Shown: one piece after another, positions 1 through 8,461 of the stretch
How the letters are laid out: each line of letters starts with the position of its first letter
Numbering within the stretch: position 1 is the first letter of the stretch
Assembly (NCBI GenBank): GCA_900540185.1
Contig: UQFH01000003.1
Span: 62,001-126,000, forward strand
DNA: 64,000 nt
From: an uncultured Eubacteriales bacterium
GTDB taxonomy: Bacteria > Bacillota > Clostridia > Tissierellales > Peptoniphilaceae
Direction of reading: 5' to 3'
Program-made: the position numbers and the translations under genes
Notes under the pieces: model-generated
Databases searched by the model: none
What the model was told of the DNA's origin: nothing
What the model saw: only the letters and a program-made list of their open reading frames with translations

Positions 1-1081
1 CAAGAAACATGAGTCCTGCATCTCCGAATGCGATTTCAAAGCCTTTTTGTGTGACTGCAACAGTTTGCAGACCGAGACCGGCGGAAATGTTGTGTGCGTT
101 AGTGACAAGAATTATGAGAGCTGTTAAAGTACATACTACGAGTGTGTCGACGACGACTCCCGCCATTGCGACGAGACCTTGGTTAACCGGGTGCGGAACT
201 TCGGCAACTGCGTGTGCGTGCGGAGTTGACCCCATCCCGGCTTCGTTTGAGAAAAGTCCTCTTTGAAGACCGAGTCTGATTGCTTTTTTCATCGAAATCC
301 CGACAAGTCCGCCGAGAACGGCTTTACTTGAAAATGCTGCTGTAAAAATGCCTTTGAATACAGGGATGATTTGGTCGTTGAATTTTACCAAGATTACGAT
401 TCCGCCGACGATGTAGATGAGAGCCATTATTGGAACAACGAGTTCCGCAAATCTTGAAATTCTCTCAATGCCGCCGATGACGATCATTCCGACCAAGACT
501 GCAAGCGCGAGTCCAGTGATTACAGGAGTTATGCCGAATCCGTTTTTAAGGGAGAGGGAAATGGAGTTTGATTGGACCATATTTCCGACAAGTCCCAAAG
601 CAATAATTATAAAGATTGAGAACATGGTTGCAAGAATTTTGCCGAATTTTTTATTTTTCAAACCGTTTGAAATGTAGTAAGCAGGACCACCATAGACTGT
701 GTCGCCCTTTTTCTCTCTGTAGGTTTGCGCAAGGACAGCTTCGGCAAAGATTGTGCTCATGCCAAGGATTCCTGAAACCCACATCCAAAATACGGCGCCC
801 GGACCGCCGACCATAATTGCACCGGCGACTCCGCCGATGTTACCGGTTCCGACTTGTGCCGCAATTGCCGTTGCAAGCGCTTGGAAAGGGCTGACACCGG
901 AATTGTCGTTCGGGTCTTTTTTCTTGAAGACTCCACCGAAAGCTTCATTAAAAGCTCTACCTAATTTTGAAATCTGTGGGAAACCAAGTCTTATTGTGTA
1001 GAGCACTCCGACTCCGAGAAGCATGTATGCTATAAGGTTGTCCCAAAGAAAACTTGTTATTTTTTGAATGATATCTATCAT
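1..1081 (-). CDS. AGCS family sodium:alanine/glycine symporter, copy 1 (partial)
   Basis: The reading frame is open from an ATG at 1081 to the window edge, giving about 360 residues of a family whose members here are 450 long, so the C-terminus lies outside. The translated start closely matches the two neighbouring full-length copies, and the family hallmark GGPGAVFWMW is present near residue 90. The protein is an inner-membrane carrier that imports alanine and/or glycine with Na+. A GGAGG site lies 6 bases before the ATG. It is separated from copy 2 by about 150 bases containing a hairpin, so it may have its own promoter. Substrate preference cannot be read from the sequence. Confidence 0.9.
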   Translation of the reverse strand, partial: MIDIIQKITSFLWDNLIAYMLLGVGVLYTIRLGFPQISKLGRAFNEAFGGVFKKKDPNDNSGVSPFQALATAIAAQVGTGNIGGVAGAIMVGGPGAVFWMWVSGILGMSTIFAEAVLAQTYREKKGDTVYGGPAYYISNGLKNKKFGKILATMFSIFIIIALGLVGNMVQSNSISLSLKNGFGITPVITGLALAVLVGMIVIGGIERISRFAELVVPIMALIYIVGGIVILVKFNDQIIPVFKGIFTAAFSSKAVLGGLVGISMKKAIRLGLQRGLFSNEAGMGSTPHAHAVAEVPHPVNQGLVAMAGVVVDTLVVCTLTALIILVTNAHNISAGLGLQTVAVTQKGFEIAFGDAGLMFL

Positions 1082-1207
1082 ACCTAACCTCCATAAAGTA
1101 TGTGAATTTTATAATGTATCAAGCGCTTTGATGATAATACACTAAAGTGAGAATATTTACGTTACACCTATACAGAATTCATATTCATAAATTATGTACA
1201 GGAGATT

Positions 1208-1232
1208 GATTGGGAGGAATCATCTCCCAATC
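1208..1232 (-). terminator. Possible terminator hairpin after AGCS copy 2
   Basis: A 9-bp perfect inverted repeat (GATTGGGAG / CTCCCAATC) with a 7-base loop lies just past the stop codon of the symporter gene at 1234. On the minus strand it is followed by AU-rich but not U-run sequence, so termination would be weak; a run of T is instead found on the plus-strand side. Confidence 0.4.
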
Positions 1233-1233
1233 T

Positions 1234-2589
1234 TTATTTGAGCTCGAGGCTCTTCCAATCATTATATTTATTGACAACTATGTTCGACATAAACATTATT
1301 CCAATCCAGTTTGGAATAACCATGAGTGCATTCATAAGGTCGCTTATTGTCCAAAGTGCGTTGAAGTGTGTGACAGTTCCGAAGACAACCGCAAGCACAA
1401 CCAAAATTTTATACGGCACAACCGCTTTTTTTCCGAAGAGATAGACGATGTTACTTTCGCCGTAGTAGTACCAGCCGAGCATTGTGGTGTATGCAAAGAA
1501 GAGAAGTAGAATTCCTAAGAATGCGGTTCCCGTGTCTCCAAGTGCAAGTTCGAATCCTTTTTGCGTTACGGCAATCGGGTTCAACGTTGTGTCAAGCGCT
1601 GTGTGTGCGTTTGTTACAAGAATTATGAGTGCAGTGATTGTAGAAATTATGATTGTGTCGATAACAACGCTCACCATTGCGACGAGTCCTTGTTTTACTG
1701 GGTGGTCAACTTCTGCAATTGCGTTTGCTTGAGGTGTTGCACCCATTCCGGCTTCGTTTGAGAAAAGTCCCCTTTGAATTCCTAGTCTGACCGCTTCTTT
1801 GACGCTTATACCGATTGCACCGCCGAGTGCCGCTTGTGCGGAAAATGCGGATGTGAAAATCGATTTGAATGCCGGAAGGATTTCGCTACTGAATTTTGCA
1901 AGAATCACAATGCCGACTCCGATATAGATTAATATCATAACAGGAATGATGAGCTCAGCAACTTTTGAAATTCTCTTTATGCCGCCCGAAATTATTATTG
2001 CGACAAGTGCTGCAAGAACTATACCTGTGACAATCGGTTTTATGCCGAAGCCTTCGCTCATCGATGCGGAAATGGAGTTTGATTGAACCATGTTTCCGAT
2101 AATGCCGAGAGAGATTACAATAAGGACGGCAAATATTGAAGCGAGGATTTTTCCAAGTTTTTTATTTTTCATGCCTTTTGAAAGATAGTAAGCAGGGCCC
2201 CCGTAAACTTCGCCGTCTTTCTTTTCTCTGTAGGTTTGAGCAAGCACAGCTTCTCCGAAAATCGTTCCCATGCCGAGGATTCCCGAGATCCACATCCAAA
2301 ACACCGCACCCGGTCCTCCGACCATTATAGCACTTGCGATACCGCTTATGTTACCGGTTCCGATTTGCGCTGCAAGAGAAACTGCAAGAGCTTGGAAAGA
2401 AGTTACGTGGTCTTTTTCGCGACCGTCTTTTAAATATATATTTTTAAAGGCTTCTTTAAAGCCTCTTCCCAATTTTGTGAATTGGGGAAATCCAAGCTTT
2501 ACGGTGTAGTAAAGCCCGACGATTAAAAGTAGATAAACTACCATGTTGTCCCATAAAAAGTTTGAAATGGTTTTAATTGTATCTATCAT
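1234..2589 (-). CDS. AGCS family sodium:alanine/glycine symporter, copy 2
   Basis: This is a full-length 451-residue amino-acid:cation symporter with about ten hydrophobic segments. It carries the family motifs QIGTGNISG (about residue 74) and GGPGAVFWMWISG (about 91), the conserved FSNEAGMG loop and a C-terminal YYYGESN segment. Family knowledge says it takes up alanine or glycine coupled to Na+. It lies 34 bases downstream of copy 3 with no terminator between, so the two are probably co-transcribed. It has a good GGAGG site. The three tandem copies are clearly paralogues from local duplication. Confidence 0.93.
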   Translation of the reverse strand: MIDTIKTISNFLWDNMVVYLLLIVGLYYTVKLGFPQFTKLGRGFKEAFKNIYLKDGREKDHVTSFQALAVSLAAQIGTGNISGIASAIMVGGPGAVFWMWISGILGMGTIFGEAVLAQTYREKKDGEVYGGPAYYLSKGMKNKKLGKILASIFAVLIVISLGIIGNMVQSNSISASMSEGFGIKPIVTGIVLAALVAIIISGGIKRISKVAELIIPVMILIYIGVGIVILAKFSSEILPAFKSIFTSAFSAQAALGGAIGISVKEAVRLGIQRGLFSNEAGMGATPQANAIAEVDHPVKQGLVAMVSVVIDTIIISTITALIILVTNAHTALDTTLNPIAVTQKGFELALGDTGTAFLGILLLFFAYTTMLGWYYYGESNIVYLFGKKAVVPYKILVVLAVVFGTVTHFNALWTISDLMNALMVIPNWIGIMFMSNIVVNKYNDWKSLELK

Positions 2590-2623
2590 GCCATACCTCC
2601 CTAAAATGATAAATCAAATAAAG

Positions 2624-3976
2624 TTAAAGCTTCTTATTCCATTCGTCATATTTTTTGACGACAACTCCCGAAAGAGCAACCAGACCTATGAGGTTCGGAA
2701 TGACCATGAGCGCATTGAACAAGTCGCTGAAGAGCCAAACTGTTCCCACGGGTACAATTGTGCCGAGAGTAACAAACAATATTGCAACAATTCTGTAGAC
2801 CGGAAGAGTTTTTCTTCCAAATAAGTAAACAACATTACTTTCACCGAAATAGTACCAACCGATTATGGTTGTGAACGCAAAGAATGCAAGTGCAATCGCA
2901 AGGAATATTGTGCCGGCATTTCCGAAAGCGATATTAAAACCGAGTTGTGTGACTTCGACGGTTTCAAGACCGAGATTTGCCGATTCGATGTGAGCACTTG
3001 TAACCAAAATTACAAATGCGGTGAGTGTACAAATAAAGAATGTACCGATGATAACTCCAGCCATAGCTACAAAACCTTGGTTGACGGGATGTGGAGCATC
3101 CGCAACGGCGTGAGCGTGCGGGGTGGAACCCATACCGGCTTCGTTGGAGAAAAGTCCCCTTTGAAGTCCGAGTCTCATTGCCGTCTTCATCGAAATACCG
3201 ACCATGCCTCCAAGAACAGCTTTGCTCGAGAAAGCGGCGGTGAATATTGCTTTTATAACAGGGATGAATTGGTCGTGGAATTTTACGACGACTCCGATGC
3301 TTGCAAGAATATAAACAACCGCCATAACAGGAACTATTGTTTCTGCGATTTTTGATATTCTTTGAACCCCTCCGAGCACGATTAGACCTACAATAACTGC
3401 AAGCACAATGCCCGTGATGATCGGCGCGATTCCGAATCCGTTTTTAAGTGAAAGGGAAATCGAATTCGATTGAACCATATTGCCGACGAGTCCCAAAGCA
3501 ATAATTATGAATATTGAAAAAAGTGTTGCTAATATTTTTCCGATTTTTTTATTTTTAAGTCCTTTTGAAAGATAGTATGCCGGTCCGCCGTATTGTTCGC
3601 CGTTTCGTTCTTCTCTATAGACTTGCGCAAGCACCGCTTCCGCAAAGATTGTGCTCATACCGAGAAGTCCTGAAATCCACATCCAAAACACCGCACCCGG
3701 TCCTCCGACCATTATTGCACTCGCAACGCCTCCGATGTTTCCGGTTCCGACTTGCGAAGCAACCGCAGTTGCCAAAGCTTGGAACGAACTGACTTCGCCT
3801 TCTTTCTTTTCGCCTTTTTTAAAAAGGTCTCCGAATGTTTCTTTAAAAATATTTGGTAAACGTGATATCTGTGGCAATCGCAGTCGAAGTGTGTAAAGAA
3901 TTCCGACTGCAATAAGCATGTATGCAATCATGTTATCCCATAAAAAAGTAGTGAAATTTTCTATTATACCTATCAT
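2624..3976 (-). CDS. AGCS family sodium:alanine/glycine symporter, copy 3
   Basis: A 450-residue integral membrane symporter of the same family as its two downstream neighbours, with the SQVGTGNIGG and GGPGAVFWMW motifs and the FSNEAGMG loop. It is the promoter-proximal gene of the tandem cluster: a consensus-like promoter (TTTACA-N17-TATAAT) lies 22 bases upstream of the start and the start has an AAGGAGG site. The expected role is Na+-driven import of small neutral amino acids. Glycine supply would suit the glycine cleavage operon found later in the window, but that link is inference. Confidence 0.93.
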   Translation of the reverse strand: MIGIIENFTTFLWDNMIAYMLIAVGILYTLRLRLPQISRLPNIFKETFGDLFKKGEKKEGEVSSFQALATAVASQVGTGNIGGVASAIMVGGPGAVFWMWISGLLGMSTIFAEAVLAQVYREERNGEQYGGPAYYLSKGLKNKKIGKILATLFSIFIIIALGLVGNMVQSNSISLSLKNGFGIAPIITGIVLAVIVGLIVLGGVQRISKIAETIVPVMAVVYILASIGVVVKFHDQFIPVIKAIFTAAFSSKAVLGGMVGISMKTAMRLGLQRGLFSNEAGMGSTPHAHAVADAPHPVNQGFVAMAGVIIGTFFICTLTAFVILVTSAHIESANLGLETVEVTQLGFNIAFGNAGTIFLAIALAFFAFTTIIGWYYFGESNVVYLFGRKTLPVYRIVAILFVTLGTIVPVGTVWLFSDLFNALMVIPNLIGLVALSGVVVKKYDEWNKKL

Positions 3977-3997
3977 ATAACCTCCTTTATATAATTA

Positions 3998-4026
3998 ATT
4001 ATAACATATTTAAATTTACCTGTAAA
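3998..4026 (-). promoter_or_regulatory. Promoter of the AGCS symporter cluster
   Basis: On the minus strand TTTACA (4021-4026) is followed after exactly 17 bases by TATAAT (3998-4003), 22 bases upstream of the symporter start codon. Confidence 0.75.
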
Positions 4027-4082
4027 CTGTTACTGAAACATACAATAAATTTATGCCCATTAAACAAACGCACAAATAAAAA

Positions 4083-4102
4083 ACCCGGCTAGATAGTCGG
4101 GT
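4083..4102 (-). terminator. Terminator of the hydrolase/PAP2 operon
   Basis: ACCCGGC and GTCGGGT form a 7-bp stem with one G-U pair and a 6-base loop. On the minus strand it runs into a U-rich tract (4070-4082). It overlaps the stop codon of the PAP2-like gene. Confidence 0.75.
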
Positions 4103-4730
4103 CGAAAAGTGTTAAATCATATTCTCGAAGTTTCGGAATAATAAAATTTAAAACTACATATGCGTATAAAATTCCACCGATACAGTCGGCGACGATGTGT
4201 TGCTTGGTGGTCATTGTCGCAAGAATAATAAGTACCATTTGGACTTGGAAAAATTTTCCGACAAAGCCTTTGTTGTTTGTGTAATGATATGCGACTGTAG
4301 CGCATGCGACGTGTGAAGATGGAAAACCGTTGTATGGATTGTCCATTTTATAGGTGAGCATGATGAGTTTTTCGTAAAAAGTTTTAGGAACAATATCCTC
4401 TCTTATACTCACGACACTCGGCAGCAAAATGAATGTTAAAATACATAGATATTTCACAATAAAGAGCGCCATTATATATTCGCGGTCGTATTTGTCGTCT
4501 TTTAAAAAGTACATTATTAAATAAAGTGTCGGATACCACGAATGGTAAATGAGAACCGTCCACGGCACCAGCTTTATTTGGTCGTCGAGCCAGAAGCTTA
4601 AGTCAATCGGATTTACCGGTTCGACATTTGTGAAGTTATACATCATCGCAAGGGTGAAAAAGAGTGCAATTAATTTGAAATTATCTTTGTGAATTTTTGT
4701 AAGGTTGTCTTTGTAAAATTGTTGTGTCAA
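4089..4730 (-). CDS. PAP2-superfamily membrane protein
   Basis: This 213-residue protein has about six membrane segments and the core of the PAP2/phosphatidate-phosphatase family: a GFPSSHVA segment (the C2 motif, serine and histidine) and TKQHIVADCIGG (the C3 motif, histidine and aspartate). The usual C1 motif (K-x6-RP) is not obvious, so the exact substrate is open: lipid phosphates, or a phosphotransfer role as in inositol-phosphoceramide synthase-like members. The start is a TTG with a GAGGG site 7 bases before it, inside the end of the preceding gene, giving a 50-base overlap that suggests translational coupling. Confidence 0.75.
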   Translation of the reverse strand: MTQQFYKDNLTKIHKDNFKLIALFFTLAMMYNFTNVEPVNPIDLSFWLDDQIKLVPWTVLIYHSWYPTLYLIMYFLKDDKYDREYIMALFIVKYLCILTFILLPSVVSIREDIVPKTFYEKLIMLTYKMDNPYNGFPSSHVACATVAYHYTNNKGFVGKFFQVQMVLIILATMTTKQHIVADCIGGILYAYVVLNFIIPKLREYDLTLFDPTI

Positions 4731-5631
4731 AAAAATCCCTCAACATTTCTAAATAAATTTCCTTTGTTTTGTCATGATAGAGATCAAAGCGTCCGTCCTT
4801 TATGATTTTGAGCTCCGCGTTTTTTCCCATACTTGTGTAGAAGTCGACGAGCGCTTCCTGTTTTTTAATTCCGCCGCCGACGCTGTCTTTTTCTCCCACC
4901 ACAAAAAGAAGCGGAAGTTCGTCCGGAATATATTTTTGCGCGTTTTCATCTTGAATTTTTTTCTTTGCAAAGAGAATAGAGCGCCACATTTCAACCGTCG
5001 GCACGCCTTTCATAAACGGATTTTTGTTTATCTTTTCCTCCTCGTATAAATCGGAGGTCATATAAGAAAACATCGAATTTTTTATAAAAGGTTTGTTCAA
5101 ATCTTTGAGCGCCTTGTCGGCGATTTTTTTCGAGCGATAAGTTTCGCCCTTGTTTGAAATTAAAAAACTTAAAATTTGGCTGTATATATTATATCGAACG
5201 GTTCCGATATATTTCCCCGCCGAAACAAGTACAATTCCGTCAGTTTCGTGACCATATTTCAGCGCATATGTTCGAAGTAAATCGCTTCCGATTCCGTTTC
5301 CTATAAGAAAATTCGGCTTGTTTCTTTGACGCAAATACGAATTCAAAACGTGAATGTCGTCGGTCGCATTGTTCCAACCGTTAAATTCTCCCAAATACAG
5401 AGACTCCGAAGCGTTTTCAATTGCGCGCTTGTGTCCTCTCATATCCATGATAGCAGCGGACGCTCCCATTTTATTCAAATCTTCCATAAGGTCGAAATAT
5501 CTGTCGCTGCTGTCAAAAAGTCCGTGAACTATTTGGACAGTAAATTTTTCGTCGTCAATTCTACTGCAGTAGACGGGAATTTTGTGTCCGTCTGTTCCCT
5601 CCAAAAACAACGTCTCCATAATATTAAACAT
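4681..5631 (-). CDS. Alpha/beta-hydrolase fold protein lacking catalytic Ser and His
   Basis: A 316-residue cytoplasmic protein of the monoacylglycerol-lipase/serine aminopeptidase S33 type. The VHGLFDSSDRY oxyanion segment (about residue 35) and MRGH are intact. The nucleophile elbow, normally G-H-S-x-G, reads G-N-G-I-G, so glycine (residue 113) replaces the serine. The acid site GEKDSVG is kept, but the histidine motif usually read as GRHE is GRFD (Phe282); a histidine occurs four residues later. It therefore looks like a pseudoenzyme or a strongly altered enzyme. Start choice is uncertain: ATG 5631 sits almost on the AGGAG site and ATG 5619 is 13 bases from it. It overlaps the PAP2-like gene and is probably co-expressed with it. 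Confidence 0.8.
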   Translation of the reverse strand: MFNIMETLFLEGTDGHKIPVYCSRIDDEKFTVQIVHGLFDSSDRYFDLMEDLNKMGASAAIMDMRGHKRAIENASESLYLGEFNGWNNATDDIHVLNSYLRQRNKPNFLIGNGIGSDLLRTYALKYGHETDGIVLVSAGKYIGTVRYNIYSQILSFLISNKGETYRSKKIADKALKDLNKPFIKNSMFSYMTSDLYEEEKINKNPFMKGVPTVEMWRSILFAKKKIQDENAQKYIPDELPLLFVVGEKDSVGGGIKKQEALVDFYTSMGKNAELKIIKDGRFDLYHDKTKEIYLEMLRDFFDTTILQRQPYKNSQR

Positions 5632-5662
5632 TCTCCTTTATTTTTAACAATATATATATTAT

Positions 5663-5691
5663 AATATAGTATAGATTCATTCAATTGTCAA
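5663..5691 (-). promoter_or_regulatory. Promoter of the hydrolase/PAP2 operon
   Basis: TTGACA (5686-5691 on the minus strand) is followed after 17 bases by TATATT (5663-5668), about 30 bases upstream of the hydrolase start. A TATAAT lies a few bases further downstream. Confidence 0.65.
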
Positions 5692-5760
5692 CATTGGCGG
5701 TTGTTGTGCTTATTTTATCCAAATTCGGGTAAAAATAAATTAAGATTGGAGGTTTGAATT

Positions 5761-6141
5761 TTGAAGGACGATTTTTATTATGACGGACCTGATGACGAAA
5801 TTATTGATGAAGACAGAATCGGCAAAACGCCGAACGACGATGCGCTTCTTTCATTTATTTTCGGAGTTGTGTCCATATTTCTTGTAATTTTTATGAGAAG
5901 CGGTATACTTGCCATAATTTTCGGAGCAATAGCATGGACGAGAGGAAACAAAGCCATGTCTGTCGACAGAAAAAATTCGGCGGCGCAAGTTGGAAAGACA
6001 CTCGGGCTCATTGGAATAATATTGGGAACGATATTTTTTGTGACATGTATTTCGTGCGTTTCATGCCTCGGATGCAGAGGATACGGATATAGACCTATGA
6101 ATGATATGATGAGACAATTTAGAGGCAGCTGGAGGTTTTAA
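5761..6141 (+). CDS. DUF4190-like membrane protein
   Basis: This 126-residue protein has an acidic N-terminal tail (about 30 residues) followed by two hydrophobic hairpin halves: SFIFGVVSIFLVIF to ILAIIFGAIAW, and a glycine-rich segment KTLGLIGIILGTIFF. This matches the general pattern of DUF4190 proteins. A short cysteine cluster (CISCVSCLGC) ends the second segment. The start is TTG at 5761 with GGAGG 8 bases upstream. It ends three bases before the next TTG start, so it is probably co-transcribed with the Lgt homologue. Function unknown. Confidence 0.7.
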   Translation: MKDDFYYDGPDDEIIDEDRIGKTPNDDALLSFIFGVVSIFLVIFMRSGILAIIFGAIAWTRGNKAMSVDRKNSAAQVGKTLGLIGIILGTIFFVTCISCVSCLGCRGYGYRPMNDMMRQFRGSWRF

Positions 6142-6144
6142 GTT

Positions 6145-6936
6145 TTGAAAATGTTTTTTAATGTGCTGGGAGCTAAGATCCCGGCATATGGTTTTTTTAT
6201 AGCAATAGGGCTTTGTTTTATAATGCTCTATTTGAAATATCAGAAATATTATAAGGAGCTCGACTTCGACACGGCGCTTAGCGCAATGATTTATGCGCTT
6301 CTTGTCGGAGGAGCAGGAGCAAAAATTCTTTATTGGATTACGGACCCGTCAAGTTTTATGATACTTTTCGATTCGAATTATCCGTTTCTTCAAAGATTAC
6401 AATACTCGTTTAGCGGGGGCATGGTCTTTTTGGGCGGACTTATTGGAGCCGGCATCGGAGTGGTGATGTTTTTAAAGAAATACAAACACATAAAACCGAT
6501 GAAACTTTTGGATATATTTGCAATTTCAATGCCGATTTTACAAATGTTCGGAAGAGTGGGCTGCTTTTTTGCGGGATGTTGCTACGGAAGAGCATCCGAC
6601 TCGTGCATTGCGGTTGAATTTCCAAAGGGCGGACTTGCACCGGCGGGCGTTTCGGTTTTACCGACACAGCTTTTCGGAGTTGTCGGCAATCTGATTATCG
6701 TCGCAACGCTTTTGATTTATTCCAAAAAGAATAAACGACCGGGCAGAATTTTCGGACTCTATTTAATTATGTATTCAATCGGAAGATTCATTTTGGAATT
6801 TTTCAGAGGTGACGAAATCAGAGGAATCTACGGAGCATTCTCAACGTCACAATGGCTCTCGATTCCGCTATTTATACTTGGAATTGTTTTGTTTGTAAAA
6901 GCGAAGGAAGAAGTTTATGAAAAAAATATTGATTAG
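6145..6936 (+). CDS. Divergent prolipoprotein diacylglyceryl transferase (Lgt) homologue
   Basis: A 263-residue protein with seven or so membrane segments and the Lgt fold pattern: GGMVFLGGLIG, GRVGCFFAGCCYG and a C-terminal RFILEFFRGDEIRG followed by SQWLSIP. Canonical Lgt transfers diacylglycerol from phosphatidylglycerol to the lipobox cysteine of prolipoproteins. Compared with E. coli Lgt, the essential His103 (in HGGLIG) is Leu96 here, Asn146 is Cys140 and Glu151 is Cys145, while the arginines of GRxG and FRxxD are kept. It may be a paralogue with another lipid-transfer role rather than the housekeeping Lgt. Start is TTG 6145 (GGAGG 9 bases upstream) in preference to ATG 6151. Confidence 0.75.
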   Translation: MKMFFNVLGAKIPAYGFFIAIGLCFIMLYLKYQKYYKELDFDTALSAMIYALLVGGAGAKILYWITDPSSFMILFDSNYPFLQRLQYSFSGGMVFLGGLIGAGIGVVMFLKKYKHIKPMKLLDIFAISMPILQMFGRVGCFFAGCCYGRASDSCIAVEFPKGGLAPAGVSVLPTQLFGVVGNLIIVATLLIYSKKNKRPGRIFGLYLIMYSIGRFILEFFRGDEIRGIYGAFSTSQWLSIPLFILGIVLFVKAKEEVYEKNID

Positions 6937-7615
6937 CACGGGCATGCTCTATGCTGAAGACGACAAATGGAATACGCTTGTGCCGATTGCGTATAGCGAA
7001 GCGATAAGAAGAGCGGGCGGAGTTCCAGTGATTGTGCCGAATATTTTAGACAACGATTTAATTGATTCATATGTTGAGATGTGCGACGGATTTCTCTTTA
7101 CGGGCGGCGTCGACATAAATCCGAGGATTTATAACGAAGAGATGATTCTTGAAACCAAGAAATATTCTTTTGAAAGGGACGAATTCGAATTAAAACTTTT
7201 GGAAAAAATCAGGGATATAAATAAACCGATTTTGGGAATTTGCAGAGGGATGCAGCTCATAAATTCGGTCTACGGTGGAAGTCTTTATCAGGATATGAAA
7301 ACGGCGGGATTCAATTTAAATCACAACAATCCTCAAAATATTACGGACGGCACTCACTCGATTTCAATTGAAAAGGATTCTATTATGTTCGATATTTTCG
7401 GGGAAGAAACGATTGTAAACTCATACCACCACCAGGCGATAAAGGATGTAGCGGACGGATTTAAAGTTACGTCTCGCGCAAAGGACGGTATTGTCGAGTC
7501 GATGGAATGGAAGGGCGAGAGATATATTCATCTCGTTCAATTTCATCCCGAAATGATGATTTATAGATACAAAGAGTTCGAAAAGATTTTTGAGGATTTT
7601 GTGAAAAGAGCATGA
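6917..7615 (+). CDS. Peptidase C26 / gamma-glutamyl hydrolase-type class-I amidotransferase
   Basis: This 232-residue protein is a class-I glutamine amidotransferase-like hydrolase of the PuuD/C26 type. The nucleophile is in PILGICRGMQL (Cys109) and the histidine/glutamate pair is in VQFHPEMM (His210, Glu212). The TGGVDINP segment near residue 62 is typical of the family, whose members cleave gamma-glutamyl bonds such as gamma-glutamyl-GABA. Its start overlaps the end of the Lgt homologue by 20 bases and its end overlaps the next gene by 4, so it belongs to the same operon. The natural substrate is not evident. Confidence 0.85.
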   Translation: MKKILISTGMLYAEDDKWNTLVPIAYSEAIRRAGGVPVIVPNILDNDLIDSYVEMCDGFLFTGGVDINPRIYNEEMILETKKYSFERDEFELKLLEKIRDINKPILGICRGMQLINSVYGGSLYQDMKTAGFNLNHNNPQNITDGTHSISIEKDSIMFDIFGEETIVNSYHHQAIKDVADGFKVTSRAKDGIVESMEWKGERYIHLVQFHPEMMIYRYKEFEKIFEDFVKRA

Positions 7616-8334
7616 AGAATATACTTTTGACCGGAGCGAGCGGGGGAATCGGATACGCGATTGCGAGAAAATTTTTGGAAAATAGCGATGCGAAAATGAT
7701 TCTTCAATACAATGCGCACGCGCAAAAAATTGAAAGTTTGAAGGAAGAGTTTCCATATAGAATCGATTCCTACAAGGCGGACCTTTCGGATGAAAAGAGC
7801 GTTGTCGAGTTTTTAAAAGAAATCGACGATGCATATAAAAAGCTCGACATCATAATTCACAGCGCAGGAATAAGTGTTGTTGACACGATTAACCACACGA
7901 AAGTCGAGGACATTTCAAAGATTATAAGTGTCAATTTGAAATCGCCGATTTTAATCACGCAAAAACTTGTGGGAAAGATGATCGAGAAAAAATCCGGAGT
8001 TATAATTTTCATCTCTTCGATGTGGGGAATTACAGGGTCGTCTTGCGAGTCGGTTTACTCCGCAACAAAAGGTGGCATAATCGCTTTTTCAAACAGTCTC
8101 TCGAAAGAACTCGGACCGTCGAACATCAGAGTGAACAGCGTGAGTCCGGGTTTTATAAATACGGCGATGAACGACAATATAAAAGTGGAAGACAGAGACC
8201 TTTTCGTCTCGGAAATTCCGCTTCTAAGAGCGGGAGAGGCGACAGACGTTTCGAACGCGATTTATTTTCTTTGCAGCGACGAAGCTTCTTATATTTCGGG
8301 AGCAAATCTCAGAGTTGACGGCGGATATTTATAG
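7612..8334 (+). CDS. Short-chain dehydrogenase/reductase (FabG-like)
   Basis: A 240-residue classical SDR with the NAD(P)-binding TGASGGIG (residues 7-14), the HSAG motif, catalytic Ser136, and Tyr149-x3-Lys153. It ends with SGANLRVDGGYL, as in FabG and related enzymes. It should reduce or oxidise a carbonyl/hydroxyl using NAD(P)(H). It is not surrounded by fatty-acid synthesis genes, so it is not called fabG. The ATGA-type overlap with the preceding amidotransferase shows translational coupling. Confidence 0.88.
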   Translation: MKNILLTGASGGIGYAIARKFLENSDAKMILQYNAHAQKIESLKEEFPYRIDSYKADLSDEKSVVEFLKEIDDAYKKLDIIIHSAGISVVDTINHTKVEDISKIISVNLKSPILITQKLVGKMIEKKSGVIIFISSMWGITGSSCESVYSATKGGIIAFSNSLSKELGPSNIRVNSVSPGFINTAMNDNIKVEDRDLFVSEIPLLRAGEATDVSNAIYFLCSDEASYISGANLRVDGGYL

Positions 8335-8434
8335 AAAAAACTTTTATTATATGTAATTTTTATGCGGAAGAAAATTGAAAAATGTTTATGTGAATTTATA
8401 TAACACGATTGATGAATTCAAAACATAAAAATAA

Positions 8435-8459
8435 CAGGACTCGAAAGGGTCCTGTTTTT
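8435..8459. terminator. Bidirectional terminator between the SDR gene and trmB
   Basis: CAGGAC and GTCCTG form a 6-bp GC-rich stem with an 8-base loop. A T-run follows on the plus strand and an A-rich tract precedes it, which reads as U-rich on the minus strand, so it can serve both convergent genes. Confidence 0.8.
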
Positions 8460-8461
8460 GT

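Noticed and set aside
2945..3355. Open frames on the plus strand opposite the AGCS symporters (for example 136 codons here)
   Set aside because: They lie wholly inside well supported genes on the other strand, have no ribosome binding site, and their Cys/Arg-rich translations fit antisense shadows.
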